Origin: HGM04593 sp045631905
GTDB taxonomy: Bacteria; Bacteroidota; Bacteroidia; Bacteroidales; Bacteroidaceae
Length of the DNA stretch: 64,000 nucleotides
Reading direction: 5' to 3'
NCBI GenBank assembly: GCA_045631905.1
Contig: JAZQVO010000003.1
Coordinates: 1 to 64,000, forward strand
Shown here: positions 50,631 to 60,103 of the stretch, in pieces
How the letters are laid out: each line of letters starts with the position of its first letter
Position numbering within the stretch: the first letter of the stretch is position 1
Notes under the pieces: model-generated
The model's database searches: none
The model's input: the letters and a program-made list of their open reading frames with translations, nothing else
Told to the model about the DNA's origin: nothing
Position numbers and translations under genes: made by a program

Positions 50631-51986
50631 ATGAAACAGAAACGCTATTTTTTGCAAGAAAACGAGATACCCACACAGTGGTATAATATTCAGGCCGAGA
50701 TGGTGAACAAACCACAACCCATGCTCGACCCTGTGACACACGAGCCTGTTACGGTAGAGGAGCTGTCGAAGTTGCTTTCGTTGGAGTCGGCTCGTCAAGA
50801 ACTTAACTTCACCGATGCTTGGATAGATATACCCGAACCTGTGCAGGAGATGTATCGTTACTATCGTTCAACACCTCTTGTGCGTGCCTACGGTCTCGAA
50901 AAAGCCCTTGGCACACCTGCTCACATATATTTTAAAAACGAGAGTGTGAGCCCTATAGGTTCGCACAAGCTAAACTCGGCGCTGCCACAGGCCTACTATT
51001 GCAAAATAGAGGGTACAACAAACGTAACAACCGAAACAGGAGCCGGGCAGTGGGGCGCGGCTCTCTCATATGCAACAAAAGCCTTCGGGTTGGAGTGTGC
51101 TGTTTACCAGGTGAAGTTAAGTTACGAGCAAAAGCCCTATCGTCGCAGTGTGATGCAGGCTTTCGGAGCTCAGGTTACCCCCTCGCCCTCAATGTCCACA
51201 CGTGCAGGAAAAGATATTATCACCATGCAACCCAACCATCAAGGTTCGCTTGGAACAGCCATAAGCGAGGCGGTGGAGCTTGCACGCACAACACCAAATT
51301 GTAAATATGCTCTGGGCTCGGTTATGAGCCACGTGAGCCTTCACCAAACAATCATAGGTTTGGAGGCTGAGAAACAGATGGCCATGGCCGGCGAATATCC
51401 CGATGTTGTAATCGGCTGTTTCGGTGGTGGTTCTAACTTTTCGGGTATTGCCTTCCCCTTTATGCGTCACAATATAAAAGATGGCAAAAACACACGCTTC
51501 ATAGCCGCCGAGCCCGAATCGTGCCCCAAATTGTCGCGCGGTCGTTTCTGCTATGACTATGGCGACGAGACTGGTTACACACCCTTGATGCCTATGTTCT
51601 CGCTCGGACACAATTTTAAACCTGCCAATATTCATGCGGGAGGTTTGCGCTACCACGGTGCGGGAGTTATAGTTTCGCAGTTGTTGAAAGATGGTCTCAT
51701 GGAGGCAGCCGACATAAGCCAGCTCGACTCTTTCAACGCCGGTCTGCTCTTTGCAAAGGCCGAAGGTATTGTGCCTGCGCCCGAGTCGTGCCACGCGATA
51801 GCCGCGGTTGTTGCCGAGGCCGAAAAGTGCAAGGAGACAGGCGAGGAGAAGGTTATTCTTTTCTGCTTGTCGGGCCATGGGTTGATGGACATGATAGCCT
51901 ACGACCAATTTATCTCGGGCAGTCTTAACAACTACACCATCAGCGACGAGGAGATAGAAAAGAATCTTGAAAATGCCATTAAATAA
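50631..51986 (+). CDS. trpB: Tryptophan synthase beta chain, TrpB2-like family
   Basis: 451 residues, longer than a normal TrpB (about 400), and of the TrpB2/TrpB-like kind (N-terminal extension FLQENEIPTQWYNIQAEM, insertion PEPVQEMYRYYRSTPLVRA). PLP is bound by Lys in SPIGSHKLNSAL; the phosphate loop is GCFGGGSNFSG and the indole-side segment TETGAGQWGAA. It makes tryptophan from serine and indole; TrpB2 proteins often work without a TrpA partner, and no trpA or other trp gene is next to it. The trp attenuator upstream supports a role in tryptophan supply. Confidence 0.92.
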   Translation: MKQKRYFLQENEIPTQWYNIQAEMVNKPQPMLDPVTHEPVTVEELSKLLSLESARQELNFTDAWIDIPEPVQEMYRYYRSTPLVRAYGLEKALGTPAHIYFKNESVSPIGSHKLNSALPQAYYCKIEGTTNVTTETGAGQWGAALSYATKAFGLECAVYQVKLSYEQKPYRRSVMQAFGAQVTPSPSMSTRAGKDIITMQPNHQGSLGTAISEAVELARTTPNCKYALGSVMSHVSLHQTIIGLEAEKQMAMAGEYPDVVIGCFGGGSNFSGIAFPFMRHNIKDGKNTRFIAAEPESCPKLSRGRFCYDYGDETGYTPLMPMFSLGHNFKPANIHAGGLRYHGAGVIVSQLLKDGLMEAADISQLDSFNAGLLFAKAEGIVPAPESCHAIAAVVAEAEKCKETGEEKVILFCLSGHGLMDMIAYDQFISGSLNNYTISDEEIEKNLENAIK

Positions 51987-52001
51987 TGTAGCATAAGAGC
52001 G

Positions 52002-52619
52002 ATGAAAAGGCGTAAAATGATGTATGTTCATGGCTTTGCCTCGTCGGGGAGCTCGGGTACAGTCATGAACCTTCGCAGGTATATGACAGGTTGGGAGGTT
52101 ATTGCTCCCGACCTGCCCGTGGACCCTTTTGAGGCTCTTGAACTCTTGCGGGGCATCGTGGAAAAGGAGAAACCCGAGATTGTGGTGGGCACCTCCATGG
52201 GTGGCATGTACACACAACAGCTGTGGGGAGTACCACGCATTGTTGTAAACCCCTCGTTCGAGATGTCGCGCTCGTTGCTCTTCGGCAAGATGGGGCGTAA
52301 CAAATATATGTCGAAACGCAAAGACGGTGCAACAGAGTTTCGTATCGACAAGAATATTGTAGAGCGTTTCAAACTCATGGAAAAGAATCAGTTTGCCGGT
52401 GTGAACGAGCAGGAAAAGGAGCTTGTGATAGGGCTGTTTGGCGACAAAGATCCGGTGGTGCAGTTTCAGCCTCTCATGGTAAGCCTTTATGGTGAGGAGC
52501 GTTGTCGTTGGTTCAATGGTGAGCATCGCTTGAACGACGAGATTGTGAAAAAAGTGCTTATTCCGTTGTTGCACGAATTATTGCCTGCTGACAACGATTA
52601 TGGTTGTTACACATATTAG
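52002..52619 (+). CDS. YqiA/UPF0227-like alpha/beta-hydrolase
   Basis: 205 residues, cytoplasmic. The nucleophile elbow is GTSMGG (Ser near residue 66); MYVHGFASSGSSGT is the oxyanion strand and DKDPVVQFQ carries the acid, with His in NGEHRLNDE. It fits the small esterase family of YqiA. Substrate unknown. It starts 16 bases after trpB and probably shares its transcript and attenuator, though a link to tryptophan is not evident. Confidence 0.8.
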   Translation: MKRRKMMYVHGFASSGSSGTVMNLRRYMTGWEVIAPDLPVDPFEALELLRGIVEKEKPEIVVGTSMGGMYTQQLWGVPRIVVNPSFEMSRSLLFGKMGRNKYMSKRKDGATEFRIDKNIVERFKLMEKNQFAGVNEQEKELVIGLFGDKDPVVQFQPLMVSLYGEERCRWFNGEHRLNDEIVKKVLIPLLHELLPADNDYGCYTY

Positions 52620-52695
52620 TGCGTGTGTGTTTGTGTGTCGGGCTCTTTGTTTAGACTATTTAACTACAAAGTGACAAAAGCAAAGCTTTTTTTAT

Positions 52696-52703
52696 TATCT
52701 TTG
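52696..52703 (+). promoter_or_regulatory. Candidate -7 box of the TonB-receptor operon
   Basis: TATCTTTG, the best form of the -7 box in this window, 25 bases before the ATG at 52728. No clear -33 element. It rules out the GTG at 52623 as the start of the receptor. Confidence 0.5.
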
Positions 52704-52727
52704 CACTATAAAACACACACAAATCTT

Positions 52728-54902
52728 ATGTACCTTTTGTCGGCATTTATCTCCCTGTTTTTTCTATCGACGGCTACGCCTGTCGATTCTGTTATGCTTA
52801 CAGGGATAGATGTGGTTTCTTCGATGAAAATCTCCGACGATAGCAACAAGCAGGCCTTCTCGGCAACAACGGTGGGGCGTGTGGATATTGAAGAGCGTCA
52901 CATAAATGCCGTGAAAGAGATATCTTCTCTTGCGCCCAACTTTTTTGTTCCCGATTATGGCTCGCGTATGACCTCGTCGGTGTATGTGAGGGGGTTTGGT
53001 TCGCGCATCGACCAGCCGGTGGTGGGCATGAACATCGACCAAATGCCGGTGATGAACAAAAATAATTACGATTTTGAACTTTTCGACATCGACAAAGTGC
53101 AAGTAGTGCGCGGGGCACAAAGTCTTCTCTACGGCCGTAACACCACAGGTGGCACAATAAATATCACTACACTCTCTCCGCTTAATTTCCAAGGCAAAAG
53201 GCTCATGTTGGAGTATGGGAACGAGAACACGGTGCGTCTGAAAGCATCGCATTACGCTTCGCCGTCGAAAAATTTTGGCTGGTCGGCAGGTCTCTTTTAT
53301 AACCACACCGACGGCTTTTTCGAAAACATGGAGGTTGGCGGAAAGTGTGATGGCGGGGATAATACCACGGCTCGTATGCGTTTTCAGTGGTTGCCACGCG
53401 ACATGTGGAGTATCGACAACACCTTTACCATGGGGTATACCGATGAAGGTGGTTGGGCCTATTGCAACCTCGATGCTTCGACCGGACATCTCTTGCCGGT
53501 TGCCTATAACGAGCCCTGCAACTACACCCGTTTCAATTTGAGTAACTCCCTTGTGGTCAAGCGTTTCTTCGATAATTTCACCCTCTCATCGACCACAACA
53601 TACCAATATACCGACGACAAGATGCACCTCGACAACGACTTTCTTGTTGCCGACTATTTTACCATGGAGCAGGCACAGCGTGAGCATGTTTTCACGCAGG
53701 AACTTGTGGCAAAGTCGCACGACGATGCCCCTTTTACATGGCTTGCAGGTGTGTTCGGCTTTTATAAGCAACTTATGATGGAGGCACCTGTACATTTTCA
53801 CGAGTATGGTGTCAGCGAGCTCATAGCAGGTCGTTTGCCATCGTGGTACATAGTAGACGAAAAGGCTTTTGATATTGAGGATAGTTTCGAAATACCCACA
53901 TATGGCGTTGCCGGTTACACGCAACTTGGTTACACCTTGGGCTCTTTCGATTTTAAAGCCGGCGTAAGGTTCGACTTTGAACGTTCTTCCATGGACTATC
54001 ACAGCCACTCACTTATTCATTATACAATACCCGGGCACAAGAACCACGAGCCTCTCTCCACCGTTTTTAAAGGCAGTAAGGAGGTCGATGCCCTTGAGCT
54101 GTTACCCGGTGTCTCGGTAAACTATAACCACGAGTATGGCAATGTGTATATATCTGCCCGCAAAGGTTTCAAGGCGGGAGGTTTCAACACGCAACTCTTT
54201 TCCGACATTTTGCAAAACAAAATGATACGCGACATGCAGGGCGTTGCCGACGATAGCGATGCTTCGGCCACAAAGTACGAGCCCGAAGAGTGCTGGAACT
54301 ATGAGCTGGGCACGCATCTGTCGCTTCTCGATGGCAATCTCAATATAAGTGCATCGCTCTTCTATATAACCTGCCATAACCAGCAGGTTACCGTGTTGCC
54401 TAAAACGGGTACAGGTCGCATGATGTCGAACGCCGGCAAGTCCAAGAGCTATGGTGCCGAGCTTACCATGCGCTACCGTGTGGGCGATGTTGTGGTCGAT
54501 GGTGCTTACGGTTACACCCATGCAACATTTGAAAATTATATCGATGGCGATAACGACTATTCGGGAAACTATCTCCCTTATGCCCCCCAAGAGACCATGT
54601 CGCTGAATGTGGCATATCATGTTCCCGTGTCGCGCTCGTTTGCCAACCGTCTGGTGCTCAACGTGGGCTGGAACGGAGTGGGACGTATATATTGGAACGA
54701 GGCAAACAGCTTGTCGCAGTCGTTCTATGGCTTGCTACAAGCCTCTGCTGTTTGGGAGAAGGGGCACTTTGGCCTCTCCTTGTGGGGCAAAAACCTGCTC
54801 GACCGCGAGTATCGTACCTTCTATTTTCGTTCCATCGGTAACGACTTTTTCTCCATGGGTAAGCCCTTGACGGCAGGAATCTCCTTTTATGTAAATTTGT
54901 AA
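52728..54902 (+). CDS. TonB-dependent outer-membrane receptor
   Basis: 724 residues from ATG 52728. The signal peptide is YLLSAFISLFFLSTATPVDS. There is no SusC-type carboxypeptidase-like domain. The plug (about 40-150) has the conserved VDIEERHINAVKEISSLAPN and VQVVRGAQSLLYGRNTTGGTINI, and the barrel ends with ITAGISFYVNL-like aromatic strand. Such receptors bring in iron chelates, cobalamin or similar small ligands; no SusD is present. A lipoprotein gene follows 12 bases later and may encode the surface partner. Confidence 0.9.
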   Translation: MYLLSAFISLFFLSTATPVDSVMLTGIDVVSSMKISDDSNKQAFSATTVGRVDIEERHINAVKEISSLAPNFFVPDYGSRMTSSVYVRGFGSRIDQPVVGMNIDQMPVMNKNNYDFELFDIDKVQVVRGAQSLLYGRNTTGGTINITTLSPLNFQGKRLMLEYGNENTVRLKASHYASPSKNFGWSAGLFYNHTDGFFENMEVGGKCDGGDNTTARMRFQWLPRDMWSIDNTFTMGYTDEGGWAYCNLDASTGHLLPVAYNEPCNYTRFNLSNSLVVKRFFDNFTLSSTTTYQYTDDKMHLDNDFLVADYFTMEQAQREHVFTQELVAKSHDDAPFTWLAGVFGFYKQLMMEAPVHFHEYGVSELIAGRLPSWYIVDEKAFDIEDSFEIPTYGVAGYTQLGYTLGSFDFKAGVRFDFERSSMDYHSHSLIHYTIPGHKNHEPLSTVFKGSKEVDALELLPGVSVNYNHEYGNVYISARKGFKAGGFNTQLFSDILQNKMIRDMQGVADDSDASATKYEPEECWNYELGTHLSLLDGNLNISASLFYITCHNQQVTVLPKTGTGRMMSNAGKSKSYGAELTMRYRVGDVVVDGAYGYTHATFENYIDGDNDYSGNYLPYAPQETMSLNVAYHVPVSRSFANRLVLNVGWNGVGRIYWNEANSLSQSFYGLLQASAVWEKGHFGLSLWGKNLLDREYRTFYFRSIGNDFFSMGKPLTAGISFYVNL

Positions 54903-54913
54903 AATAAATAATT

Positions 54914-55762
54914 ATGAAGAAATTACTCTTTTTATCGGTAATTACGACGATGTTCTTTGCATCGTGTTCAAGTGATGATGGAGGGGCACCTCTGCCACCC
55001 GACAACGTCTTCGAGGTGGAGGGCTCTGTGTGCGATGTGGTTCATAATAATGATGCAACTGCGACAATTATTATGAAAAACGCGAAATTTGCCGAACGTA
55101 TGCCCGCGATGGATATAATATTGCCACATGTTCCGGTGTATGCCTCGGGTGAGGAGTTGTTGCTCATGTCCGCCGAGGTGGTTCCCGAAGTTGAGTTTGG
55201 TGGGGTTGTCGGTCCTTTCGAGGCCTATACAATAAACGACTTTTCGGGTGAGATTACAGCCGATGCCTCTCTCTCTTTTCAATGTTACTTGCACCTGGGC
55301 AAGATAGCTTTCCATGGTGTGCCCGAAGGTGACGGCTACAAGGGGGTGACAACTGTTACATCGCCCGAGGGTGATGCTCCTGCCGATGTTCCTGCGGTTA
55401 TTGTTAAGGAATTTCCCGGCACAAACAGCGTAGCCGAGTTTGGCGATGGTTCGGCACTCACCGTAACACTTAATAACGTCTCTTTTGCACAGAACATGCC
55501 ACCTATGAACATACGTATACCCGGTATAGCTTATGTTGCCGAGGGCAGTTATTATAGTGCGGTTATTGTGCCCGAAATCTCAATGATGGGCTCTGCTTAT
55601 AGCAAAACAGAGGCTTATACCATGAATAGTGTTAAATGCACTATTGCAGGTAATGAAATTTGCATGACACTATCGTTCCCTATGGGCTACCTGCGCTACA
55701 CGGCAACAGCGGTCGATGGTGTTTACACAGGCATTATGACATTCACAAACAAACAAGAATAA
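54914..55762 (+). CDS. Lipoprotein with two tandem calycin-like domains
   Basis: 282 residues, lipobox MFFASCSS (Cys about 18). Two related halves are visible: IIMKNAKFAERMPAMDIILPHV with EAYTINDFSGEI (about 45-135), and VTLNNVSFAQNMPPMNIRIPGI with EAYTMNSVKCTI (about 170-260). Each ends in a hydrophobic strand (FQCYLHLG, MTLSFPMGYLRY). This looks like the calycin-like/DUF4840 type of Bacteroidota lipoproteins, duplicated in tandem. Ligand unknown. Between a TonB receptor and a glycosidase-like gene in one transcript. Confidence 0.65.
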   Translation: MKKLLFLSVITTMFFASCSSDDGGAPLPPDNVFEVEGSVCDVVHNNDATATIIMKNAKFAERMPAMDIILPHVPVYASGEELLLMSAEVVPEVEFGGVVGPFEAYTINDFSGEITADASLSFQCYLHLGKIAFHGVPEGDGYKGVTTVTSPEGDAPADVPAVIVKEFPGTNSVAEFGDGSALTVTLNNVSFAQNMPPMNIRIPGIAYVAEGSYYSAVIVPEISMMGSAYSKTEAYTMNSVKCTIAGNEICMTLSFPMGYLRYTATAVDGVYTGIMTFTNKQE

Positions 55763-55766
55763 CACT

Positions 55767-57440
55767 ATGAGAAAGGTGTTTTCTTTTATCCTCGCCCTGT
55801 TGCTTATGCAGGGTGTGTATGGCAAGACTATTGCAGGGGGCGAGCTCTCTGTTCAGTGGGGAACAACCGACAGTCGCTACGAGCGTAACATAGGAGGCGA
55901 TGTCTCTGCAACGGCTGTAAACCGTGCTGTTGCATGGCGTGGCGAGAGTGTGAACTTTCAGTTGCTCGTTAAAAACAGAGGTGCCGAAAAGGCTGTCGAG
56001 TATGTTTTTAGCGACCTTAAATGCGGTAAAAACATAATATCGGCCGAAAACGTCGTCGGAGGCTTTGTGCAAGATGTCATAACCGACCGTTTCACCGGTT
56101 GCGGAAAGCATGCGGTAGATGCACACGGCGAAAACCTTTCGGCCGATAGAATAACCTCCACCAACCCTCTTGTGCTTGCTCCATCGACCAATAATGGTTT
56201 GTGGCTCACAGTAAATGTGCCGGCCGATGCTCTCCCCGGAACATACAAGGGTTATGTAACGGTTAAGTGCGACGGGAGCAAGGCTGTGATGAGCTATAAC
56301 GTGAAGGTGCTCTCGCGCACCCTTCCCTCACCCAAAGAGTGGAAATTTCACCTCGACCTGTGGCAGAACCCCTATGCCGTTGCCCGTGTGCATGGTGTTG
56401 AACCATGGTCGGCCGAACATTTTGATAAGTTGCGCCCCTACATGACCAAGCTTGCTTCGGCAGGTCAAAAGGCTATCACAGCCACTCTTATCGATCGCCC
56501 TTGGGACGGGCAGACATACGACCCGTTTGGCAGTATGGTTACATGGGTTAAAAAGGCCGACGGCAGTTGGTTCTACGACTTTACCATCTTTGACATGTGG
56601 GTTGAGTTCATGATGGGTTGCGGGGTGGACAAGGAGATTACATGCTTCTCCATGATACCATGGAAACTATCGTTCCGTTACTACGACCAGGCAACCCACA
56701 GCCACAAATATGTGCAGTGTGCACCCGGAGAGGTTGCCTATGAACAGTTTTGGGGCGGTATGTTGCAGGCTTTTGCCAAGCACTTGAAAGAGAAAGGGTG
56801 GTTCGAAAAGACATTTATCTCCATGGACGAGCGTAGCTTGCACCAGATGCAGGCGGCAATAGCAGTTATCAACAAGTATGCGCCCGGCATGAAAATTTCT
56901 ATGGCGGGTAACTACCACCCCGAGATTGAGGCGCAAATAAGCGATTATTGCCTCGACATATTTGCTTATGGTGCCTACACACCCGAACTTTTGGCACGTC
57001 GTCGCGCCGAGGGCAAGGTATCGACCTTCTACACATGCTGTTCGGCCGAGTACCCTAATCTCTTTACCTTTACAGCCCCTGCCGATGCCGAGTTTATAGC
57101 ATTAGAGGCTCTTGCAAAGGACCTCGACGGCTATCTTCGCTGGGCCTATAACAGCTGGACCGTTGAGCCCGAAAAGGACTCTCGTTTCACAGCATGGCCT
57201 GCCGGTGACACATATGTTATCTATCCACACAGCATAAGCTCGGTGCGTTGGGAGCGTTTCGTGCAGGGTATCCGCCAATTTGAAAAATATAAAATCCTCT
57301 ATGCCGAGGCCATGGAACGAGGCGATAAAAAGAGCCTTGCCAAGTTGGAGAAACTGCTCAAAACAGTTGATATAAAGAAGATATCAACCCACAGCGCCGA
57401 GATTGTAAATAATTTCCGTAATAAATTGAACGGGTTTTAA
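55767..57440 (+). CDS. DUF4091 (GH123-like) secreted glycosidase-like protein
   Basis: 557 residues. Signal peptide (LLLMQGVYG). An N-terminal beta domain (about 25-185) with ALPGTYKGYVTV is followed by a TIM-barrel-like domain with WKFHLDLWQNPYAVARV, and the Asp-Glu pair in FISMDERSLHQMQAA near residue 355 is at the place of the catalytic D-E of GH123 beta-N-acetylgalactosaminidases. The C-terminus has the family motif LRWAYNSW. It may remove GalNAc from host or microbial glycans. It starts four bases after the lipoprotein stop. Confidence 0.8.
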   Translation: MRKVFSFILALLLMQGVYGKTIAGGELSVQWGTTDSRYERNIGGDVSATAVNRAVAWRGESVNFQLLVKNRGAEKAVEYVFSDLKCGKNIISAENVVGGFVQDVITDRFTGCGKHAVDAHGENLSADRITSTNPLVLAPSTNNGLWLTVNVPADALPGTYKGYVTVKCDGSKAVMSYNVKVLSRTLPSPKEWKFHLDLWQNPYAVARVHGVEPWSAEHFDKLRPYMTKLASAGQKAITATLIDRPWDGQTYDPFGSMVTWVKKADGSWFYDFTIFDMWVEFMMGCGVDKEITCFSMIPWKLSFRYYDQATHSHKYVQCAPGEVAYEQFWGGMLQAFAKHLKEKGWFEKTFISMDERSLHQMQAAIAVINKYAPGMKISMAGNYHPEIEAQISDYCLDIFAYGAYTPELLARRRAEGKVSTFYTCCSAEYPNLFTFTAPADAEFIALEALAKDLDGYLRWAYNSWTVEPEKDSRFTAWPAGDTYVIYPHSISSVRWERFVQGIRQFEKYKILYAEAMERGDKKSLAKLEKLLKTVDIKKISTHSAEIVNNFRNKLNGF

Positions 57441-57443
57441 TAT

Positions 57444-58607
57444 ATGATACAAAACATAACAGACACAATTAAATACATAGGTGTAGATGACGCCACGCTC
57501 GACCTCTTCGAAAGCCAGTATATAGTGCCTAACGGCATGGCTTATAACTCCTATCTCATAGATGACGAGGAGATAGCCATACTCGACACAGCCGACGCGC
57601 GTATGGCAACAGAGTGGTGGAGCAATGTTGAAACGGCTCTTGCCGGTCGCCAGCCATCGTATCTTATTGTGCACCATGCCGAGCCCGACCACGCCTCGCT
57701 CATAGCCGAGGCTATGGCAAAGTACCCTTCGTTGCGCATTGTGGCATCGCCCAAGGCTGTGCAGATGTTGCCACAATTCTTCGAGGGTGTAGATTTTTCG
57801 GCTCGCTCGCTGGCTGTCAAGGAGGGTGACACGCTCTCGCTCGGCAAGCATAAATTGCAGTTTCTCCATGCTCCCATGGTGCACTGGCCCGAGGTGATGG
57901 TTACGTTCGATGCTACCGATAAGGTGCTCTTCTCGGCCGATGCTTTTGGTAAGTTCGGTGCTCTTTCGGTGGAGGAGGAGTGGGCTTGCGAGGCTCGTCG
58001 CTACTACTTTAATATATGTGGCAAGTATGGTGCTCAGGTGCAGATGTTGTTGAAGAAGGTCGCCACCTTGCCTGTTGAAATTATTTGCCCGTTGCATGGT
58101 CCTGTGCTCAAAGAGAATCTTGGTTATTACATAGGGCTTTACGACACATGGAGCAAGTATGACCCCGAGACCGAAGGTGTCTTTGTTGCCTATGCCTCGA
58201 TACATGGTGGCACAGCCGTTGCCGCCAAACGCCTTGCCGAGATGCTCTCTTCGGCAGGCGCACAGAAGGTTGCCGTGTCCGACCTCTCGCGTTGCGACCT
58301 TGCCGAGGCTGTGGAAGATGCCTTCCGCTACTCGCGCATGGTGCTCTGTGCTTCGTCCTACGATGCAGGAGTGTTCCCTCCCATGGCCGATTTTCTGCAT
58401 CACCTCAAAGGAAAGAATTTCCAGAATCGCAAGGTCGCCCTTTTAGAGAACGGCTCGTGGGCTCCCTCGGCAGGTCGAGTGATGCGCTCCATGCTCGAAG
58501 AGATGAAGGCTGTTGAGATTGTGGAGCCCATGGTAACCATACGCTCGCGCATGAAGGAGAGCGATATCCCCTCTATGCAACAGTTGGTAGAGGCTCTTTT
58601 AAGATAG
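57444..58607 (+). CDS. FprA-type flavodiiron protein
   Basis: 387 residues. A metallo-beta-lactamase-like domain (about 1-245) has all diiron ligands: HHAEPDH (HxExDH), MVHWPEVM, SADAFG and LHGPV. A flavodoxin domain (about 250-387) follows with YASIHGGTAVAAKRL for FMN. It reduces oxygen or nitric oxide to protect an anaerobe. No rubredoxin domain. It starts three bases after the glycosidase-like gene; the order may be chance. Confidence 0.93.
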   Translation: MIQNITDTIKYIGVDDATLDLFESQYIVPNGMAYNSYLIDDEEIAILDTADARMATEWWSNVETALAGRQPSYLIVHHAEPDHASLIAEAMAKYPSLRIVASPKAVQMLPQFFEGVDFSARSLAVKEGDTLSLGKHKLQFLHAPMVHWPEVMVTFDATDKVLFSADAFGKFGALSVEEEWACEARRYYFNICGKYGAQVQMLLKKVATLPVEIICPLHGPVLKENLGYYIGLYDTWSKYDPETEGVFVAYASIHGGTAVAAKRLAEMLSSAGAQKVAVSDLSRCDLAEAVEDAFRYSRMVLCASSYDAGVFPPMADFLHHLKGKNFQNRKVALLENGSWAPSAGRVMRSMLEEMKAVEIVEPMVTIRSRMKESDIPSMQQLVEALLR

Positions 58608-58690
58608 GTTTTTATAGTTGAATACAGAAACAGGTTTGTTGTCAGGTTAGATAAACCCAAACAAAAACGACAGCCCTTTTACAAAGAAAG

Positions 58691-58718
58691 CAATCCCCGT
58701 CATATGTGACGGGGATTG
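58691..58718. terminator. Bidirectional terminator between flavodiiron protein and MscS genes
   Basis: Perfect 12-bp stem CAATCCCCGTCA (58691-58702) with TGACGGGGATTG (58707-58718), loop TATG. T-rich sequence (CTTTCTTTGT) follows on the minus strand. It separates two convergent genes. Confidence 0.8.
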
Positions 58719-58743
58719 TGTGTTTAAAAAGCGGTATAGTGTG

Positions 58744-59925
58744 TTACTCTTTGTCGGCCATGAAATTTGAAAGGTCGTAGCCGGCAGGAGCTTGGAACAC
58801 CTTTATGCCAAAGTCGGGTATAACCGCAAGCAGGTGCTCGAACACCTCGGCTTGCAGGTGCTCGTATGAAACCCATTGAGTCGATGCCGAGAAGAAGTAT
58901 AATTCAAGTGGCAGGCCCTGTGCCGTGGGTTGTAGCTGGCGTATCATAAGTGTCATATCTGTGTTTACCTTCTGGTGGCTTTCGAGGTAAATTCTCAGGT
59001 AGTTTCTCAGAACCGAAAGGTTTACCACCTTGCCACCCGTCTCCTCCATGCCTTCGAGCCACCCCTTTTGGGCAAATAACTTCATCTGTCCGTCGGTGCA
59101 GAAGGTTACGCTGTTCATGTCTATGTATATCGAGCGTTTTATGCGTCGTCCGCCGCTGTCGAACATTCCGCGCCAGTTTTGGAAAGACTCGCTCACAAGA
59201 ATGTATGGCGGGATAGTGGTTATTGTCTTATCCCAGTTTTGAACCTTTACCGTGGTGAGCGTTACCTCTATCACCATGCCATCGGCATTATGTTTAGGGA
59301 GGGTTATCCAGTCGCCGGGGCGCAACATGTCGTTTATAGATAGCTGTACGCCTGCCACAAGTCCCATTATAGGGTCCTTGAATATGAGCATGAGCACGGC
59401 TGCCATGGCTCCAAGCCCTGTGAGCACATTCGATGGGTTCTTGTCTATCACAAGGCTTATTATGATGATACCTCCTATACACACCGATATTATCTTGAAC
59501 ATTTGAAAAACTCCTTTCAGGGTGGTGTTCCTGAAATTTTTGTTCTCGTTAGAGATGTTATATAGTGCATTCAGAACCGAGAAGGAGAATTTTATGAGCA
59601 TTATGGTTATGTAGATGTTCAGTATCTTATTGCACCAATAGTATGTGTCGCCCTCTTTTGCAAACAGGTGGGGCATAATCATAATCATTATTATGGGTGG
59701 TATTATCCTGAACAGGTTTGTTACGATGTCTTCGTTGAGAAGAATATCGTCCCACTTGGTTCTTGTTCTCTCTGTGATGGTTTTTATTGATGGTATAACC
59801 GCTTTTCTTGTAATGAAATCTACAAGGTACACAAGCATTATTCCGGCTGTAATGAATATGGCCATGCGCAAGCTTGGCTTGTTGTTCCATATGTTCAGTA
59901 TGTCGATAAAGGCAGGTGTTGTCAT
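58744..59925 (-). CDS. Mechanosensitive channel of the MscS family (YbdG-like)
   Basis: 393 residues. Several N-terminal membrane helices (FITAGIMLVYLVDFI, LFRIIPPIIMIMIMP, YITIMLIKFSFSV, FKIISVCIGGIIIISLVID) and the pore helix LTGLGAMAAVLMLIFKDP lead to the conserved beta domain DWITLPKHNADGMVIEVTLTTVKVQNWD. The C-terminus is cytoplasmic. It opens under osmotic down-shock; the insert-free layout resembles YbdG/YnaI. Single gene, convergent with the flavodiiron protein gene. Confidence 0.92.
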   Translation of the reverse strand: MTTPAFIDILNIWNNKPSLRMAIFITAGIMLVYLVDFITRKAVIPSIKTITERTRTKWDDILLNEDIVTNLFRIIPPIIMIMIMPHLFAKEGDTYYWCNKILNIYITIMLIKFSFSVLNALYNISNENKNFRNTTLKGVFQMFKIISVCIGGIIIISLVIDKNPSNVLTGLGAMAAVLMLIFKDPIMGLVAGVQLSINDMLRPGDWITLPKHNADGMVIEVTLTTVKVQNWDKTITTIPPYILVSESFQNWRGMFDSGGRRIKRSIYIDMNSVTFCTDGQMKLFAQKGWLEGMEETGGKVVNLSVLRNYLRIYLESHQKVNTDMTLMIRQLQPTAQGLPLELYFFSASTQWVSYEHLQAEVFEHLLAVIPDFGIKVFQAPAGYDLSNFMADKE

Positions 59926-60051
59926 ATAAATGTGTGTTTGTTAAAATTATTTGCAGTCTCAAATATAGTAAGAATGGGTGGAAGTTTGGTAATCGGGTTG
60001 CAAATATTATGTTTAACTTTGGAATTTAAACCTTTTAATACTCTTGGAACG

Positions 60052-60082
60052 CAACAAGGGCCGGTTTTGCCGGCCCTTGTTG
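60052..60082 (-). terminator. Terminator of the GH95-like gene
   Basis: CAACAAGGGCCGG (60052-60064) pairs perfectly with CCGGCCCTTGTTG (60070-60082). It lies 22 bases after the stop of the minus-strand glycosidase gene and just before the region upstream of the MscS gene. Confidence 0.75.
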
Positions 60083-60103
60083 TTGGTATTTTGTCGTTAT
60101 GTT

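Noticed and set aside
51189..52574. Minus-strand ORF of 461 codons opposite trpB and the esterase
   Set aside because: It lies fully antisense to two well-supported genes, has no ribosome site, signal or known domain.
52623..52727. N-terminal extension of the TonB receptor starting at GTG 52623
   Set aside because: A TATCTTTG promoter box lies inside it and the signal peptide begins at ATG 52728.
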